From Tubiluchus corallicola (Eukaryota > Priapulida > Priapulimorpha > Priapulimorphida > Tubiluchidae), in assembly GCA_030141605.1 (NCBI GenBank), contig JAQGDQ010000002.1, forward strand, positions 2,891,001-2,955,000: a DNA stretch of 64,000 nucleotides. Reading direction: 5' to 3'. Of this stretch, positions 10,578-23,900 are shown one piece after another. The translations under genes and the position numbers were made by a program. The notes under the pieces were generated by a model, which saw nothing but the letters and a program-made list of their open reading frames with translations, did not search any database and was not told the DNA's origin. The number at the start of each line of letters is the position of its first letter. Position 1 is the first letter of the stretch.

Positions 10578-11796
10578 CTCCATCCTACTTAAAAAATTGA
10601 AATATTAAACTGTTTGTCAAAAAGATAACGGTGAATTTTGCTTCTATAACTTGTTCGATAATAACTTTAGAAGATGGCAAAACCAACGCCGTAAAGTAAC
10701 CAACATGGTGATTTCTAACTGCTGGATTGTAAGGCTACTATAGCTTAATTATTGGAAACTTATTTCAACAATAAGGTAAACAACAGTCATGTAATACCAT
10801 GAACTGTAGGGGAATATGTTAATGTGCAGCTAATGTTTGTAAGCAATGTTTTTGTGGCGGGGAATATTCATAAATCCAACTTATGCTGACTTGACGATTT
10901 TGTGGTACATTGTGCCATTATAGCGTGCACAGCTTGTGCTGCTTTATACTAGTACAAAAAAGTCTTATGTTGATTAAAGAGATTGGAAAAATTTAGAGGG
11001 AAAATAGCTCATCAAGTAATTTAAAGGGGATTAGTCATTTCTAAATTTTTGAAAGTATACTTCATTTAACTTTGGTTTTTTTATATTATCAATAGAGAAA
11101 TCTGTAAATCAAATGAAATAAGTTTTTTCCCTAAATTCAACCTTTTTTATTTTATTTCAACATCGTATTTTACAAAAATTCATTCTATAAATAATGCAAT
11201 AATAATAATTATGGAATTTCAACATTAGATCACACGGATTATAGATGTAATTAAGAAAATAAATAATGAACAATAAAACAAAGTGAAAAGTTTGTTGACA
11301 TCACTTATATGTCTAACGGTGACTACAAGTCTATAACACACAATAAATGTAAGTATAAAGAATATACATGGTACAGTAGATTTTGCTAGTATAGGGTAGG
11401 CTGGACTCTCATTTCTAGGGGTCATAGGATTTGTTGTCAAGGGCGAACCACAAGGCCACCAGAAAAATGCATCATTGTAAAATTAGCACATGGTTTTAAA
11501 TTTTCTATCTTCAATAAGGTAAATATTGACATACCTGTAAAAAGATTTTGAGGAATTCATATATAGTACAACATTCTGCCTGTTTCGGTATAGACATTGT
11601 CAAGTACAGGTGATAAATATTTTGCTTTCAGCACTCAAGTTTTTTAGTATATATATTGAAATAAGCCCAATTTTTGCAGTTTTTGCAATTCTGAAGTTTT
11701 TTTAGAAATGAAGAAAATGTGACGCTAGGCTAGTCTATCTTTGTTTATAACCACCTCTTTACTGTTTACCATATATTACATCAGTGTGTTTGCCTA
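10578..11796. other. Non-coding DNA including the TMTC2 3' UTR
   Basis: No coding frame is credible. The part nearest 11796 is 3' UTR of the minus-strand TMTC2 gene; its end is unknown. Confidence 0.5.
11146..11156 (-). terminator. Candidate TMTC2 polyadenylation signal
   Basis: Two overlapping AATAAA hexamers on the minus strand lie about 640 nt past the TMTC2 stop codon. They were chosen only by position and motif. Confidence 0.35.
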
Positions 11797-11961
11797 TTAC
11801 AATTCCTGTTTTCGTAGCAAATTGCGTAACTTCCTCAGATTATTTTGCGTAATTTGGTCCCCAGGGTTGAGTTTCAGTGCTTCTTGGTAGGCCTTTTCTG
11901 CTTCACTCAACTTGCCATTCACATGCAGCATTGCACCTAGGTTCATGTGAGCACTTGCTGC
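11797..11961 (-). CDS. TMTC2: TMTC2 exon 12 (last coding exon)
   Basis: Acceptor TTTCAG lies before GCAGCAAGTG; phase 0 entry; 54 codons plus TAA. It encodes the final TPR ([20 protein letters not shown]) and the C-terminal cap ending KQEL. KQEL resembles a KDEL-type ER retrieval signal, but its use is an inference. Confidence 0.93.
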   Translation of the reverse strand, partial: AASAHMNLGAMLHVNGKLSEAEKAYQEALKLNPGDQITQNNLRKLRNLLRKQEL

Positions 11962-14900
11962 CTGAAATATGAAAGACAACAATGATACTAGGATGTTTGC
12001 AAACCATTTCTTAAAAAAGTCTTAATGAAAGGTTCATTATATTTTTAGCGCTGCCATTAATATGGAGTTCATTAATCACTAGATAAATCTGTTTTTCGTT
12101 TTAATGGATGACCAAAACTGCAAGCGATTTGGAATTTGAAACCATATCATACATACTAATCTATCAAAAGTCTATCATTGCCGTAAGTTGGGAAATAAAA
12201 TGGAAAAGTCTGTTTTTTTTATCATATCTAGTTCATGGTATTTTTTACAGAACAAGTAGTTCTTTAAATAAATATTACTAGTTTGCAAGGAAATCTTTAT
12301 TCACTGCATATATTTAGTATTTACACTATTTTGTTTTTGTTTCAGTGGCATTTGTACATAAATTACACAAAAGGTCTGGTCATGTTAAAGCAGAGATGTT
12401 AGCTGCCACAACATTTAACAAATTCAAGATTAAGTTACATGCAAGAGCTTGGTCTTCAAGGAAAGCTGGGAGACCACACTAGTTCAGCATTTTTGGTACT
12501 AAAATATATGAGAGCCAAAATCAAAACGCTTGCAAAATCACGAGAGATTTACGCTATGATTCTTCTCAATGACATACGGGTCAATTTCTGTCAACTCCTA
12601 TACATAGTTTTCAGTGTCTTGCTGCTAGTCCTGTCTTGGCAAGGTTTACTTGTTTTAGTATATACACCGAAGGTTGTACATAATTATCCGAATGTCAGCA
12701 TTGCTGAATTGGCATTGGCAGCAAAGCACAATATTCGCAACATACCAACAATTTTGATAAAATGGGGTATGAATTTTACACTAGTACCTGGTGCATGTAC
12801 TGGCAACACAAATTACTTTATGGTCGCATTGTTACACAGTGCCGTAAACAACTTCAGTTACCGCGATAAAATACGAACCACGTGGGGGCAAGTAAAGCAT
12901 TCGCGCTATGGGAACCTAACTGTGATATTTGTCTTAGGACAAACCCTTAATGCCACCAGTCAACTGTTAGTTGAAGAAGAAAGTCACAAGCACAACGATA
13001 TCCTTCAAGGCCAGTTTATCGATACTTACCATAATTTGACATTGAAACATCTCAGTTTAATGCAGTGGGCATTAGAACACTGCTCACAACGGACAAATTG
13101 GTTTCTCAAAGGAGACGACGATATCGTTGTGAACATTTTTAAGCTCGTTCGATATTTAATTCATCCACTTACTCCGAAACATAATGCCCTGCTTTGCTAT
13201 GTGCTTAAAAATCAACTAGTGTGGAGACAAGGTGGAAAGCACAATATTTCTGAGTTAATCTATCCAGCCAGTAGATGGCCCGACTTTTGTTCTGGTCAAG
13301 CTTATGTGATATCTGTTGATGCAGCACACAGAATTTTACATCAGAGTGTAAAGATCCGTCCGATATTCATTGATGATGCATTTGTTACTGGAGTTACACG
13401 ACTACAAACGGACATCAAACTACTGCGGGTACCTAGACAATTTCAACACAGGCATTATACCATGATGGATTCCAACCCAGCTGCTGTATTCGCTAAACTA
13501 TCACCAAATCACATGCCTATATTTGGCACGCTGGCATCAATTGATAATAAGACAGACGAATTGGACATGATGTCCAAAATCTGGGACATTATCATAAAAT
13601 ATGAAGAAGAGTGAAAATTATGATATATGTACGTATGTATGTACCGTATTTTTTCGAGTATAACGCGCACACGTGTACAACGCATGCCCCTAATTTTCGA
13701 TTAAAAATTGGTATAAAATTTTGTTTCACTTTTTCTCGGCTCAGACCAAGCATTGTAAGTGACATACGTTGTTGAACACGTGCGGCCATGATCAACAACC
13801 GCGAGCTTGAATGAAGCGTCATATGCAGAACCGGTAAACAAAAATGTAAAGAACACTGAATTGAAACTTTATAACTCTGGATGTTGGTAATTGTGCAAAA
13901 CATGCAATGCTTAATTGAAGTTGCAGTGTGGGCAAGGCGAGGAAATAATCAACTACCATACATCACAGCGGATAATAAGAATTCTTGGAAATGGCACCGT
14001 CTGACAAAGTCTGCTGATGACGCAAATATTATTGATTATTTCCCTAGCTACGCCTCGCCTGTGAGTGTTGCGCATGAACCATTGAGAATTATTTATTTTA
14101 GATTGTCCACGCAAGTGCTTTGGATACTGTTACTAAAATAGACCATAGGCGTTTTGTGGGCCGAGAAATTTGGCTGCATTCAATGTTTTGCGATTGTGGT
14201 CACCGATATCTTCGACTAATGAGTCATTGCACAAATAATATATTGATACATCTAAGCGTGTCACCCCCGTCCTCGTTTATAACGCGCACCCAAACTTTGA
14301 CTTCTTTTTTAGGTAGAAAAGTTTGTGTGTTATACTCGAATAAATACGGTATGTATGTATGCATGCATGCATGGATGTGACACCTATGTAATAAAACTTT
14401 GTGCATCAGTATATTGGAGACTTAATCCAACAGGCATCAGCCATTGTTGAACTATACTCAATTTAGAAAGTTATATACTTTTCACTTCCTAATCTTTAAT
14501 GAGCGAATTAAACATAAAGTTGCATTGTTGTGTGTGATTCTTATGAATTTAGTAGAAACCTATTAGATATTAATTTTACCAAAAAGGTGTGCATCTTTTT
14601 TAAAAATCTTTAGACATATTTACATTAAAGATGCATCCTGATTTGTAAATTTTTGACAGATTAATCAGAGTTAAGGTGCATGCGATATTGTACTGGAATA
14701 AATGCATCCTACCATTCCAGGCACACGTCGTATTTTAGGTAAATTTTGTAAAACTACTGTCATGTAAAGTGTTTAGTAAGGAAAGGAGAAGGCAAACTTT
14801 CCACTTTTACTAATAATATGGCCTTGAAGCTAGATATGCATGTACTTACATCTGGTTTCAAGTTGACTGCAGCTCTATAAAAAGTCTCTGCTTTCTCGTT

Positions 14901-17900
14901 CTCACCTGCTTGTCTAAAAACAAAAGATGTCTCATTACGTAAAAATGGAAAAGTAATTTTCTGAGCTGGACAAAAAAGTAGTCACAGAACTTGAATATTA
15001 TTGCGGCAGGTAATGCTGGCAATTTTTTTGGTTTTATTTTGAAGTACTAACATACATAGTTGGTGTACATCAATTGATTTTCAGCAATAATTATGTTGAA
15101 ATGATTCTAAATATATAAAAAATGCCTACGTAAGAATGCCAAAGTTATCAATTAATATATTCCTGTAAACTGTTTACTTACTTTTATCAGGTTAAATGGT
15201 TGCAATATTTGTTTTTATTAAGTTCAGTATTGTATAACTCTTAAACGTGACAATTACAAATCTTCTACTTTATCTCTTGTACAATATTGTACATGGGAGA
15301 AGCATCAGAATACCAGGCACTCACTTGTGAGAATTCCACTAACTAAATATGTCAGGTGTCTGCAAAGAAATATTTTTCAAATACAGCAGCAACCCAATGT
15401 TGAAGAGCTTCAACAGCAAAGTATTATAATTTAGTGTATTCATTTACCTTAATGTATTTGCCGCATTGAACATGACCTCAAACTCAGATGGTGATAGTTT
15501 TGCTGCTTTCATGAACTCTTGAGCTGCTTCATGAATGTTTCCTCTTTCGGCTAGATACTGTCCGTGATGCTGGTACACTGCTGGATCATCTGGTGCTAAC
15601 TCCTTTGCTTGATCAAACAATTCTTCCGACTGTATAATCCGCCCCTAAAGTAAAAGATTAAACACATAGTTCTGTGTTGCCCCTTTTTTGCCTTATTGTC
15701 TTCATACTACCTCTGATAACGTGTGGTATTACATACCAGTATGAATGGTAGCTATCAGTTAGCGTAAAATAACCTAAACATTTTCTGAAACAACGTGCCC
15801 TAAAACTTTCTGGTTTACTCTTACTCACACAAAAATAAATTTTTAGGAGTAAATAAGATAATATCTTGCAACCAACATAAAAACTAACAGGGCTTTCAAA
15901 GCCTTTTTACAGAGACTGTATTGTTAGACTGACCATTCCTTGTGACATTCCTCTTGAGCACTGATTCCACTTCATCAGAAATATATTCTGTTAGTTAAAC
16001 ACGAAGAATAAAAATCAGTTAAAATGCATTTCTTTTAAAGCTACTGTCTCAAGTTTTGGTTCAACAGAAGGTAGTACTTCTGATTAACAATGGCTGTAAG
16101 TTTATTAACACACAAACATTTAAGTATTTAATACATGCAAAATAATAATGCATAACACGTGATACTAGGTGTCAATTAACATTCTGCCTGCCAATACTTA
16201 CGGTTTTATAGTATAGTTTAGCCAGCGTAAGGTGTGCAGGAATGTGATCTGATTTTGCTTTCAATGCTTTCCTGTACCATGTCTCAGCTTCCTGTAACTT
16301 TCCCAGTCGAAAATATGCTTCACCTAGGTTAAAATTTTAAATTTGCATGAAATAATTGTTTTTAGGCTAATATAGAATCACAAATTTTTTGGTGTTATAA
16401 CCTTGCAAAAAATATAATGGCTTGTGTTTTTAGTACTTGTCAGTAGATGGTGCCACATAACTTCCACTATAATTATTTTGGCAAAATCGCCATTGATGGA
16501 GCTGGTGGGAGCACCTACAAAAAAGCTATTGATACCAACATAGAACTAATTAAATCTGATAACCAATCAATCTCAATAGACAAGAAATGCGAAAAGTTGG
16601 AATACAGCCTGGATTTAAACCAGGGACCAACTTACCAGACTAACACCATAACCACTAAGTCATCGTGTTTAATAGTGATTGTGGCTATCCAAAATTCATC
16701 CTTATAGCTGGTCCACCAATTCAGCATTTCCGGGGTTAGATCACACACACGCACACGGAATGATTCTAACTAATTAAATGATTTTTATTGTTCGTTTGGA
16801 AATGCTGAAAGCATTCCAATTTTCCACACTGTCTTTTCTAGTTTGGTATCAAAACAGGATTGTACCATCATTAATGATAATCTTGACATTATGAATATAA
16901 AAGACTAATTATGAATATATTTACAGTAGACCAAGTTACCTAACATATTGTACAAACTTTGTGGCGGATAATGTGTTGTCATCTTACTCACTGCTTCATG
17001 GTAAACTTCTAGTGCACCCTAAAATGTAAAATAAGCAGTGCTAAGCCTAGCTTGTTTATAATTCCTTAATTTCAAGACAATTATTTGTTGCAATGAATAA
17101 AGAAAAAACTAGGCAAACCTGAAAATCTTCCTGTTCTGCTAGTACACGACCCAAGTTGTACAAACATGATATTTTTGTGTTCTCGTGAGTTTTTGGATCT
17201 TTCAAACCACTGCCGTCTAGTGTTGAACAATGCCGGTACACGACTGCGGCTTCATCTTTGTTTCCCAGGAGAGCAAGTACAATACCCAAATTCAGATGGG
17301 CAGCTGTAACAAAAGGTACGTGTAAAATAGAAAAATTTATGAAACTTGAGAAATTACGTAAAGCATTTATAAAACTGTGAAACTCAAGAAGCTTAGAAGG
17401 CTCAGTTTGCTTGTAAAGAATCAAATGACCACAATATCAAAAGACAACTTTGTGATACTAAATGGCCAGCTTAACGTCTACATGAGCACAATTAACGATA
17501 AGTATTACACGGTAGTCAATTAGTTAATGAAGTTTTTAACCTGACTGGTTAGTGTAGGTACACTGCTGGTCTTAATAGAGATGAATTCAGTGTTACTCAG
17601 TAGAGATCTGAATTAGATGTAGCAACCATAGTTGCATAAATTGCAAGTTAAATTTAAGAACGAGAGAGTGTCCTGGGAATGTGGTTATTATTTTTGGCAG
17701 ATATACTAGACCTGATAGTTAATTTTATTTGGAAAGCAAGTAATGAAGGCTATAATTCAGCAGACTAACTAAAAATGCCTGAAATGAAAGTTCGAAATCT
17801 TATCCGATACAAATTGACATTGTAAAAAGCATTGTAGTGCTGGAGAAATGGCTGAATGTGTTGTACCTGCCAGTCGTGGACGGCACTTTATAGCCATTTG

Positions 17901-20900
17901 GTAACTAGCCACAGCTTCTTCATATCGCTTCATATCTTGAAGGAGAATGCCACTAAAACAACAGAAATACGTAAAAACAGTCCTAAAACATCAAACAAGA
18001 CAATTAACAACGTTTAAATGCAATTAATTTTTGTGTTTGGCGTTGTAACAACAATTGCAGAAAAATAGTGTAGTGATAGATCAAACTTTAAAAATATTAA
18101 TAATTTATTTTTAAAATATATTAAGATATCTTTATGAAACAGCAAAAAACTTTTTTTGAAAAGAATAATATTAATTTTGAAGAATCTATTGCTTACAGAT
18201 TATAATGCACGTCTGCCATATTGCCTCTGTGTTGCAAAGCACGTCGATAAGCAGCTTCAGCTTCTTTGTTCTTGCCCTGATTGTTCAAAATGTTTGCTAA
18301 ATTTCCCCATGCTGCAAATAGCACGAAATGCTGTCAGTAAAGTAAAATAACAGAAAACACCAATGTTATAGTAAAAACAACAAAGAAAAAATCCAGCAAA
18401 TAAAACATTTACTTAATGGCAGTTAAGCAGTAAGTCATCTGCTTGATACAGTCTAGAGATTCTACTCAGTTTAGAGATTGTTTTCAATGCACCCATTTAT
18501 CAGGCCTGCATTACGCGCTATTTTTTCTGTAGCTATTTCCTACTGATTTTTCTCCCCAGCTATTCCACAGATGGATAACGCATACTGCATTTGTATTCCG
18601 GATTCCACATAAATGCAACTGTGCAAATTTCAAAGAATTTGGAATGCCTACAGAATTGTTTGCAAGACTTTGGAATGTTAAATTTTGTACAATTCCAATG
18701 GAAACATGTGAACATAATTTCTGCATACCTTTGGCAGGGTTTACAGTAAGCCCCGATTTATAAAGAGACTCCTCTGATTCCCAATCCTTATTCCTCAATA
18801 TTGTCCTAGCACTATAGCTTATGACTAGTATTCCTAGAACAGCATGCAGAGCCATCTGTAAGCCACACTTTTTTCTTTCCATGTCTCTCGTCATCTTTAT
18901 TAAGTGGTTGAAACCTAAAAATAAAAAGGAGAATTAAGGTCGTTTCAATGTTGAACTTGTAAAAACAGCCATACCTTAGCACATATTACAGGTTTGAGTT
19001 AAATTGAATTTCCATCATATACATGCTGTACACCTTTTGCTAAAGTTTATATAATGCAGTTAATAATAATCAAGATCAGTATAGTGCATTTTCATTCCGT
19101 GAATGAAAAAATTATGACATTGAGGTTAATTTTAAACTAAACTCTTTGTAAGCTATAGCTAGATCTTGGATCTTATTAGTAAGTCAGAATTGGTGTGCAC
19201 TGTGCACTGTATAGCCAAAGCAAGACACATATTCATTAATGGACCTAGGGGTTGAATTTTCCAACCATAATAGTTTTTAACTCATTCTTGCACTCATTCA
19301 TACAGAGTTATATAGTTCTTTTCTAACTTCTTACCATAAGCGACTAGAAGACAATATCCCATGCTGGGTATATACAAGACTCTCTCTGCTATCACAAATC
19401 CTACGTAGAAAAATAAATTTGTCGCTGGAAGAAAGGGTAGGATCATTAACGTCAAACACATAAGAAGCACGTCTTTTGACTGACTTGACGTCACATCGCT
19501 GATGATGTGGTACGCGTGTCCATTTAGCATGCTTTTGTGACTACTGCTGATACCATTCAATGTTTTGGACGTTGTTCGTTTTAACAGGCCTTCCACAGTT
19601 TTGTCATTATTGCACACAGAGCCGTCTATCACTTTCCTGAAAACATGATGGCCATTGTCTTGACTAGTATGTTTTAATACATGGTGAATGTTTACTCCAT
19701 TCATATGTTTAACACCATTCACTGTAGGCAGCTTCCCATTTTGCACTAGGTCAGAATGATTTCCATCAGTACTCTTATTTACACTTTTAAATATATACAC
19801 AATCACAAACAACAACAAACTATAAAATGCAACTGTCAGTATTATACGACTATCGTGTATACTAGTCACCAATGGGACAGCCTCCATTGACCAATCAAAA
19901 CTCAACGTCCAAGGAAACAACAGCAGTCCAAAATTGAGCACGGGTAGGTACAAGAATGTGAAGAATCGTGTTGAGAGAGAGTCTGAATCGCTGGCTGGAT
20001 TATCGCTAGGTGCAAAATCTGGAGGCTGATTCCCAATCAGATAGAGACGAGAACTGACAAGCACAAGAAGGCTTACAAACAAACAAAGACAACCTTCGTG
20101 GAGCTTCCTGTATTCCTGTAATATAAAATAAACCAAAATTAACAATAATGTTAATATGTAACTTCATTTTCACTCACCAAGCATTGTATTTATTATTTTT
20201 TAACTGTTGAAGATTCGCATACATGGTGGATGGAGTTTTGCTAAAATAGACATTTGCTAAAAATGACCAAAATTACTAAAGTCTACCCACAGTGTTATAA
20301 AAAGCTGCTTACTCCAATGCAAAAATAATAGTATCGTATATAATGCATTTCTTTGTTTTACTTGGTCAAAGAAAACAGCTATCGTGAGTTAATGTTGACT
20401 TGAAGATCATCAACATAGGGACTAACAAACACTGCAGACATTATTGTGCCGTGCATGACTGGCAGCATTGACTTTTTGTCATTGGAGGCACAATTATGTG
20501 GCAATGATCACACAGCATGGCTAAACAAGGAACTGGTCTTAACTCTATCGGAACTTTTATACTTTAGTAAATTTCTCCATCGAAAAGGTTAATTTCCAAC
20601 ACTAAAAACGGATACATGTATAATAAAAAAAATCCTACCGTAAAAGACTTCATTACACATCAGTAGCTATTTTCAATGCGTTAAAGGAAAATAACATTAA
20701 AATTAAATTTTTATACGGTTAGCTAAAGGCCTTTGTGACGCTCAGGCTTATTTTAGGCCAGGTTATGTAACTAGTTCCTACTGTTATAATTCCACCATTA
20801 ATTATTGTCAATCTTTATAAAAGAAGTTTAGTTAAACTGTTTAATGATATAAGGCTAGAAGCCAACTTGTTCTGAAATCAGATTTCACCTGTACATTCAA

Positions 20901-23900
20901 TGATACTGTTTATGCATTACTACTATATCATGTGACTGAAGCCACGTAGACGAAATTTTGGCTGTTCAGTTCGCCCAGGTATTCCGCTTTAAGTTGGCGA
21001 GTTAAGCGGACGTTCACATGTCATAAAATGATGGTTTAGTAGTAATAGTGCTTGCTTGTAGAAAAGCGATCTGTCTACCTGGTTACGACAGAGACGATAG
21101 TTGCATTCTAGCGATGATACTTACCTATTGCTGATTATATTTTCCTGATGCTGATGATACATCACTTACCAGTTGTCGATGATATCTGCTGCTGATGATA
21201 CTTACTCGTATTTACCTGACGTTGATGATACTGTCGTTGGTGCGGGATGCTGTGATTACAAAATTGGTAATCCTTACCTTGCGACGAGTGCAGGAGCTTG
21301 GATGCTACCCCATTTTGGCGTCATATAAGTGGAGGCGTGTACATCAGGAGTCGTCAAAGTTTGGAGACGTCGTCGTCCACGTAATCAGCTCCATCAAGAG
21401 GTAGTGTAGTCAACCGTTCTATGGTGCACCATTCCTCGATCAAGCCCTTGGTGGGGAGATGCCGCGGAATGGGAGAAGGAGAATAGTCGCTTGATGATGC
21501 CAAGACTGGACTGGTGAAAAACATTACGTTGTTCTTTTCCTTCTTAGCCGGCTTAATCTTTATTATTAACATTTGTCTCGTAATGTGTTTTGAAATATTC
21601 ATTAAATTGTTATATTATTTTATTAATTCAGTGGTTTCTTCACAGTGTTTTCGACTAAGTGTTTTATTCTTTACCTAAGGGTTACACTTAAGTCACAAAC
21701 CACATATTTACAATAACGGAACTTAGACTACATCGTCACATTATGGTGTCAGAAGTGGGATATTTGACTTTATTTGGTGTAACTCGGTAGGAATAAAATT
21801 CTTTGTCAGCATTTTGAGAATTTAATGATATTTACTTTCAGGTAATTAGTTACATAGCTAATTTTCTGGGGGAATCTTTGGGCAAAAGCATATCGAAAGA
21901 ACATAGCATCTTCCGTTGAGTGACTTTATTGATTACTCAGTTGAAAGTGTTTTGTCTATTATTTAAATAGGTTTCCTGCAGATTTCGTAAACGCTATAAT
22001 TCCAGGTGTATGCCGACTTGAATGCCGATTTGTCCTTGATTACACTGTAAACGTTTCAAGTGCTAGTGAAACCGTTATTTCGTTGCAGGCTAGTCAAAAG
22101 TCTTGGCCTAGATTTTGTATATTCCTAGTTTGCTACTTTGTTTGATTTGCACTTACATTACCCCTAATATACAGTATTTTTGTATGTCTGTATGCGTTGA
22201 GCCAGTGTGTGTCAGTTGAATGATAGATCTATAAATATTCTGCGAGCATAAAGTTTTTTCACTGTAACTACTATTTGTCCTATATTATCCTGTGATTAGA
22301 ATGTCACGCGTTTACGTGGAGAGTGAATTGCAGCAACTTACTGTACCTGTCTTAAAGCAGATAACTGTTGAACGTAGGCTAACTTTACCACTGGGTGCAA
22401 ATAAGGCCGGAATAATTGATATAATCATGAATGCACAAGGTAACCCTGTGACGACAGGTGAACCTAGTGTTAGACCGAAAGAAGTTGGAGGTGTGTCAAG
22501 CACACCGAGTGTGTCTGTTGCGCAGATGAGTGGACGCAGACGTGTGTCTGATCAACTGTTAGCAACTCCCCCTCCTGCCGACCTTACCTTGCATTCTGCT
22601 ATTAATGGTAAACCTGCGGATGATGAGATGACAGAACGTTCAGTACCTCTTTACAACATTGAAAAGTTAAAGTTAGTAGAGCGCGAGAAAGAGCGTGAAT
22701 GGGAACGGGAACAGAAACGTGAAGAAAGGCATGAACGTATGCAACGTGAAGAGAGAGAATGGGAACGTGAGCGTGAGGAACGCAGAGAACGAATGCAGAA
22801 AGAGCAGTATCAGTTTGAGTTGAAGCTTCGTGAGCTGGATGCCTCATCTCCAAGTCACGTGACACAGGTTCCTCCTCAATCACCTGATGGCATACTTACT
22901 ACAACCGCATCTCGAATACCCCGTGTAAAGTTATCACGTGTATTTACAGAGGAAACCGATGATCTGCATACTTTCTTACAGTGGTTTGAAGCAGTAGCCA
23001 AAGCTAATGGCCTTGAAGAGAAACACTTTGCTGCATCGCTGGGCCCAGCTTTATCTGGAAAAGCAGCCCAGGCTTTTCAACAAGTGCCACTTGACAGCAT
23101 GCAAGATTACAATGTTTTAAAGAAGACTTTGTTAGCTGCCTATGTCCTCTCCAATGACATGTATCTTGAGCGTTTCCGCAAGATTACTCGGACACCGGAT
23201 GAAACATTCCGTCAGCTTTTTGTACGGCTTGATCGTGCCCTGCAAGAATGGCTGAAAGCCGAAGAAGCGTCCACCTTTGAGAACGTTTCTGAACTGCTAT
23301 GTATTGAGCAGGCCCTTACATTGATGCCCCGTGAAATGAGCATTTGGGTCAGGCAGCAAGGGCAGAAGACAATGGAAAAGGTGGCAGAGAAAGCTGATTT
23401 GTACATTGCTTCTAATGCATTAGGTACGGCTTCAAAACTTAAACAAATGCAACAACAGCGTGGAAATTCTAGGCCGGCAGTTTTTTTAAATGGTTCTGGA
23501 AAAAAGATGAACAATGACGTCATGAAGAAGATACGCTGTTATGCTTGTGGAGAGCTTGGACACAAAAGGACCCAGTGCCCGAAACGCCCTAATTATGGTG
23601 AAACTAGTGGCAAGAGTAGAAATCCTAGTCGTCAATTCTTGGCCAAGACAGGAAATACTGGTCACCGATCCAGTCACTCTACCAGTTCACCTGCGGCTAT
23701 GCCTGAGTGTGTGCCTGAGTCTGATGAGTTTAGCTTTAAAGCTAAAATTAATGGTATCTGGATCGATGGTATAAGAGATTCTGGTGCTAGCGTGAGTTTG
23801 ATCCAACCACGTTATGTCCGTCCAGAACAGTTTCTACAAAGTGAAAATTGTACCAAAATTTGGTGTGTGCATGGTGATGCTAAAAATACACGTATAGCTG

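Noticed and set aside
22292-22300. Gag start at 22292
   Set aside because: That codon is GTG. The first ATG of the frame is 22301.
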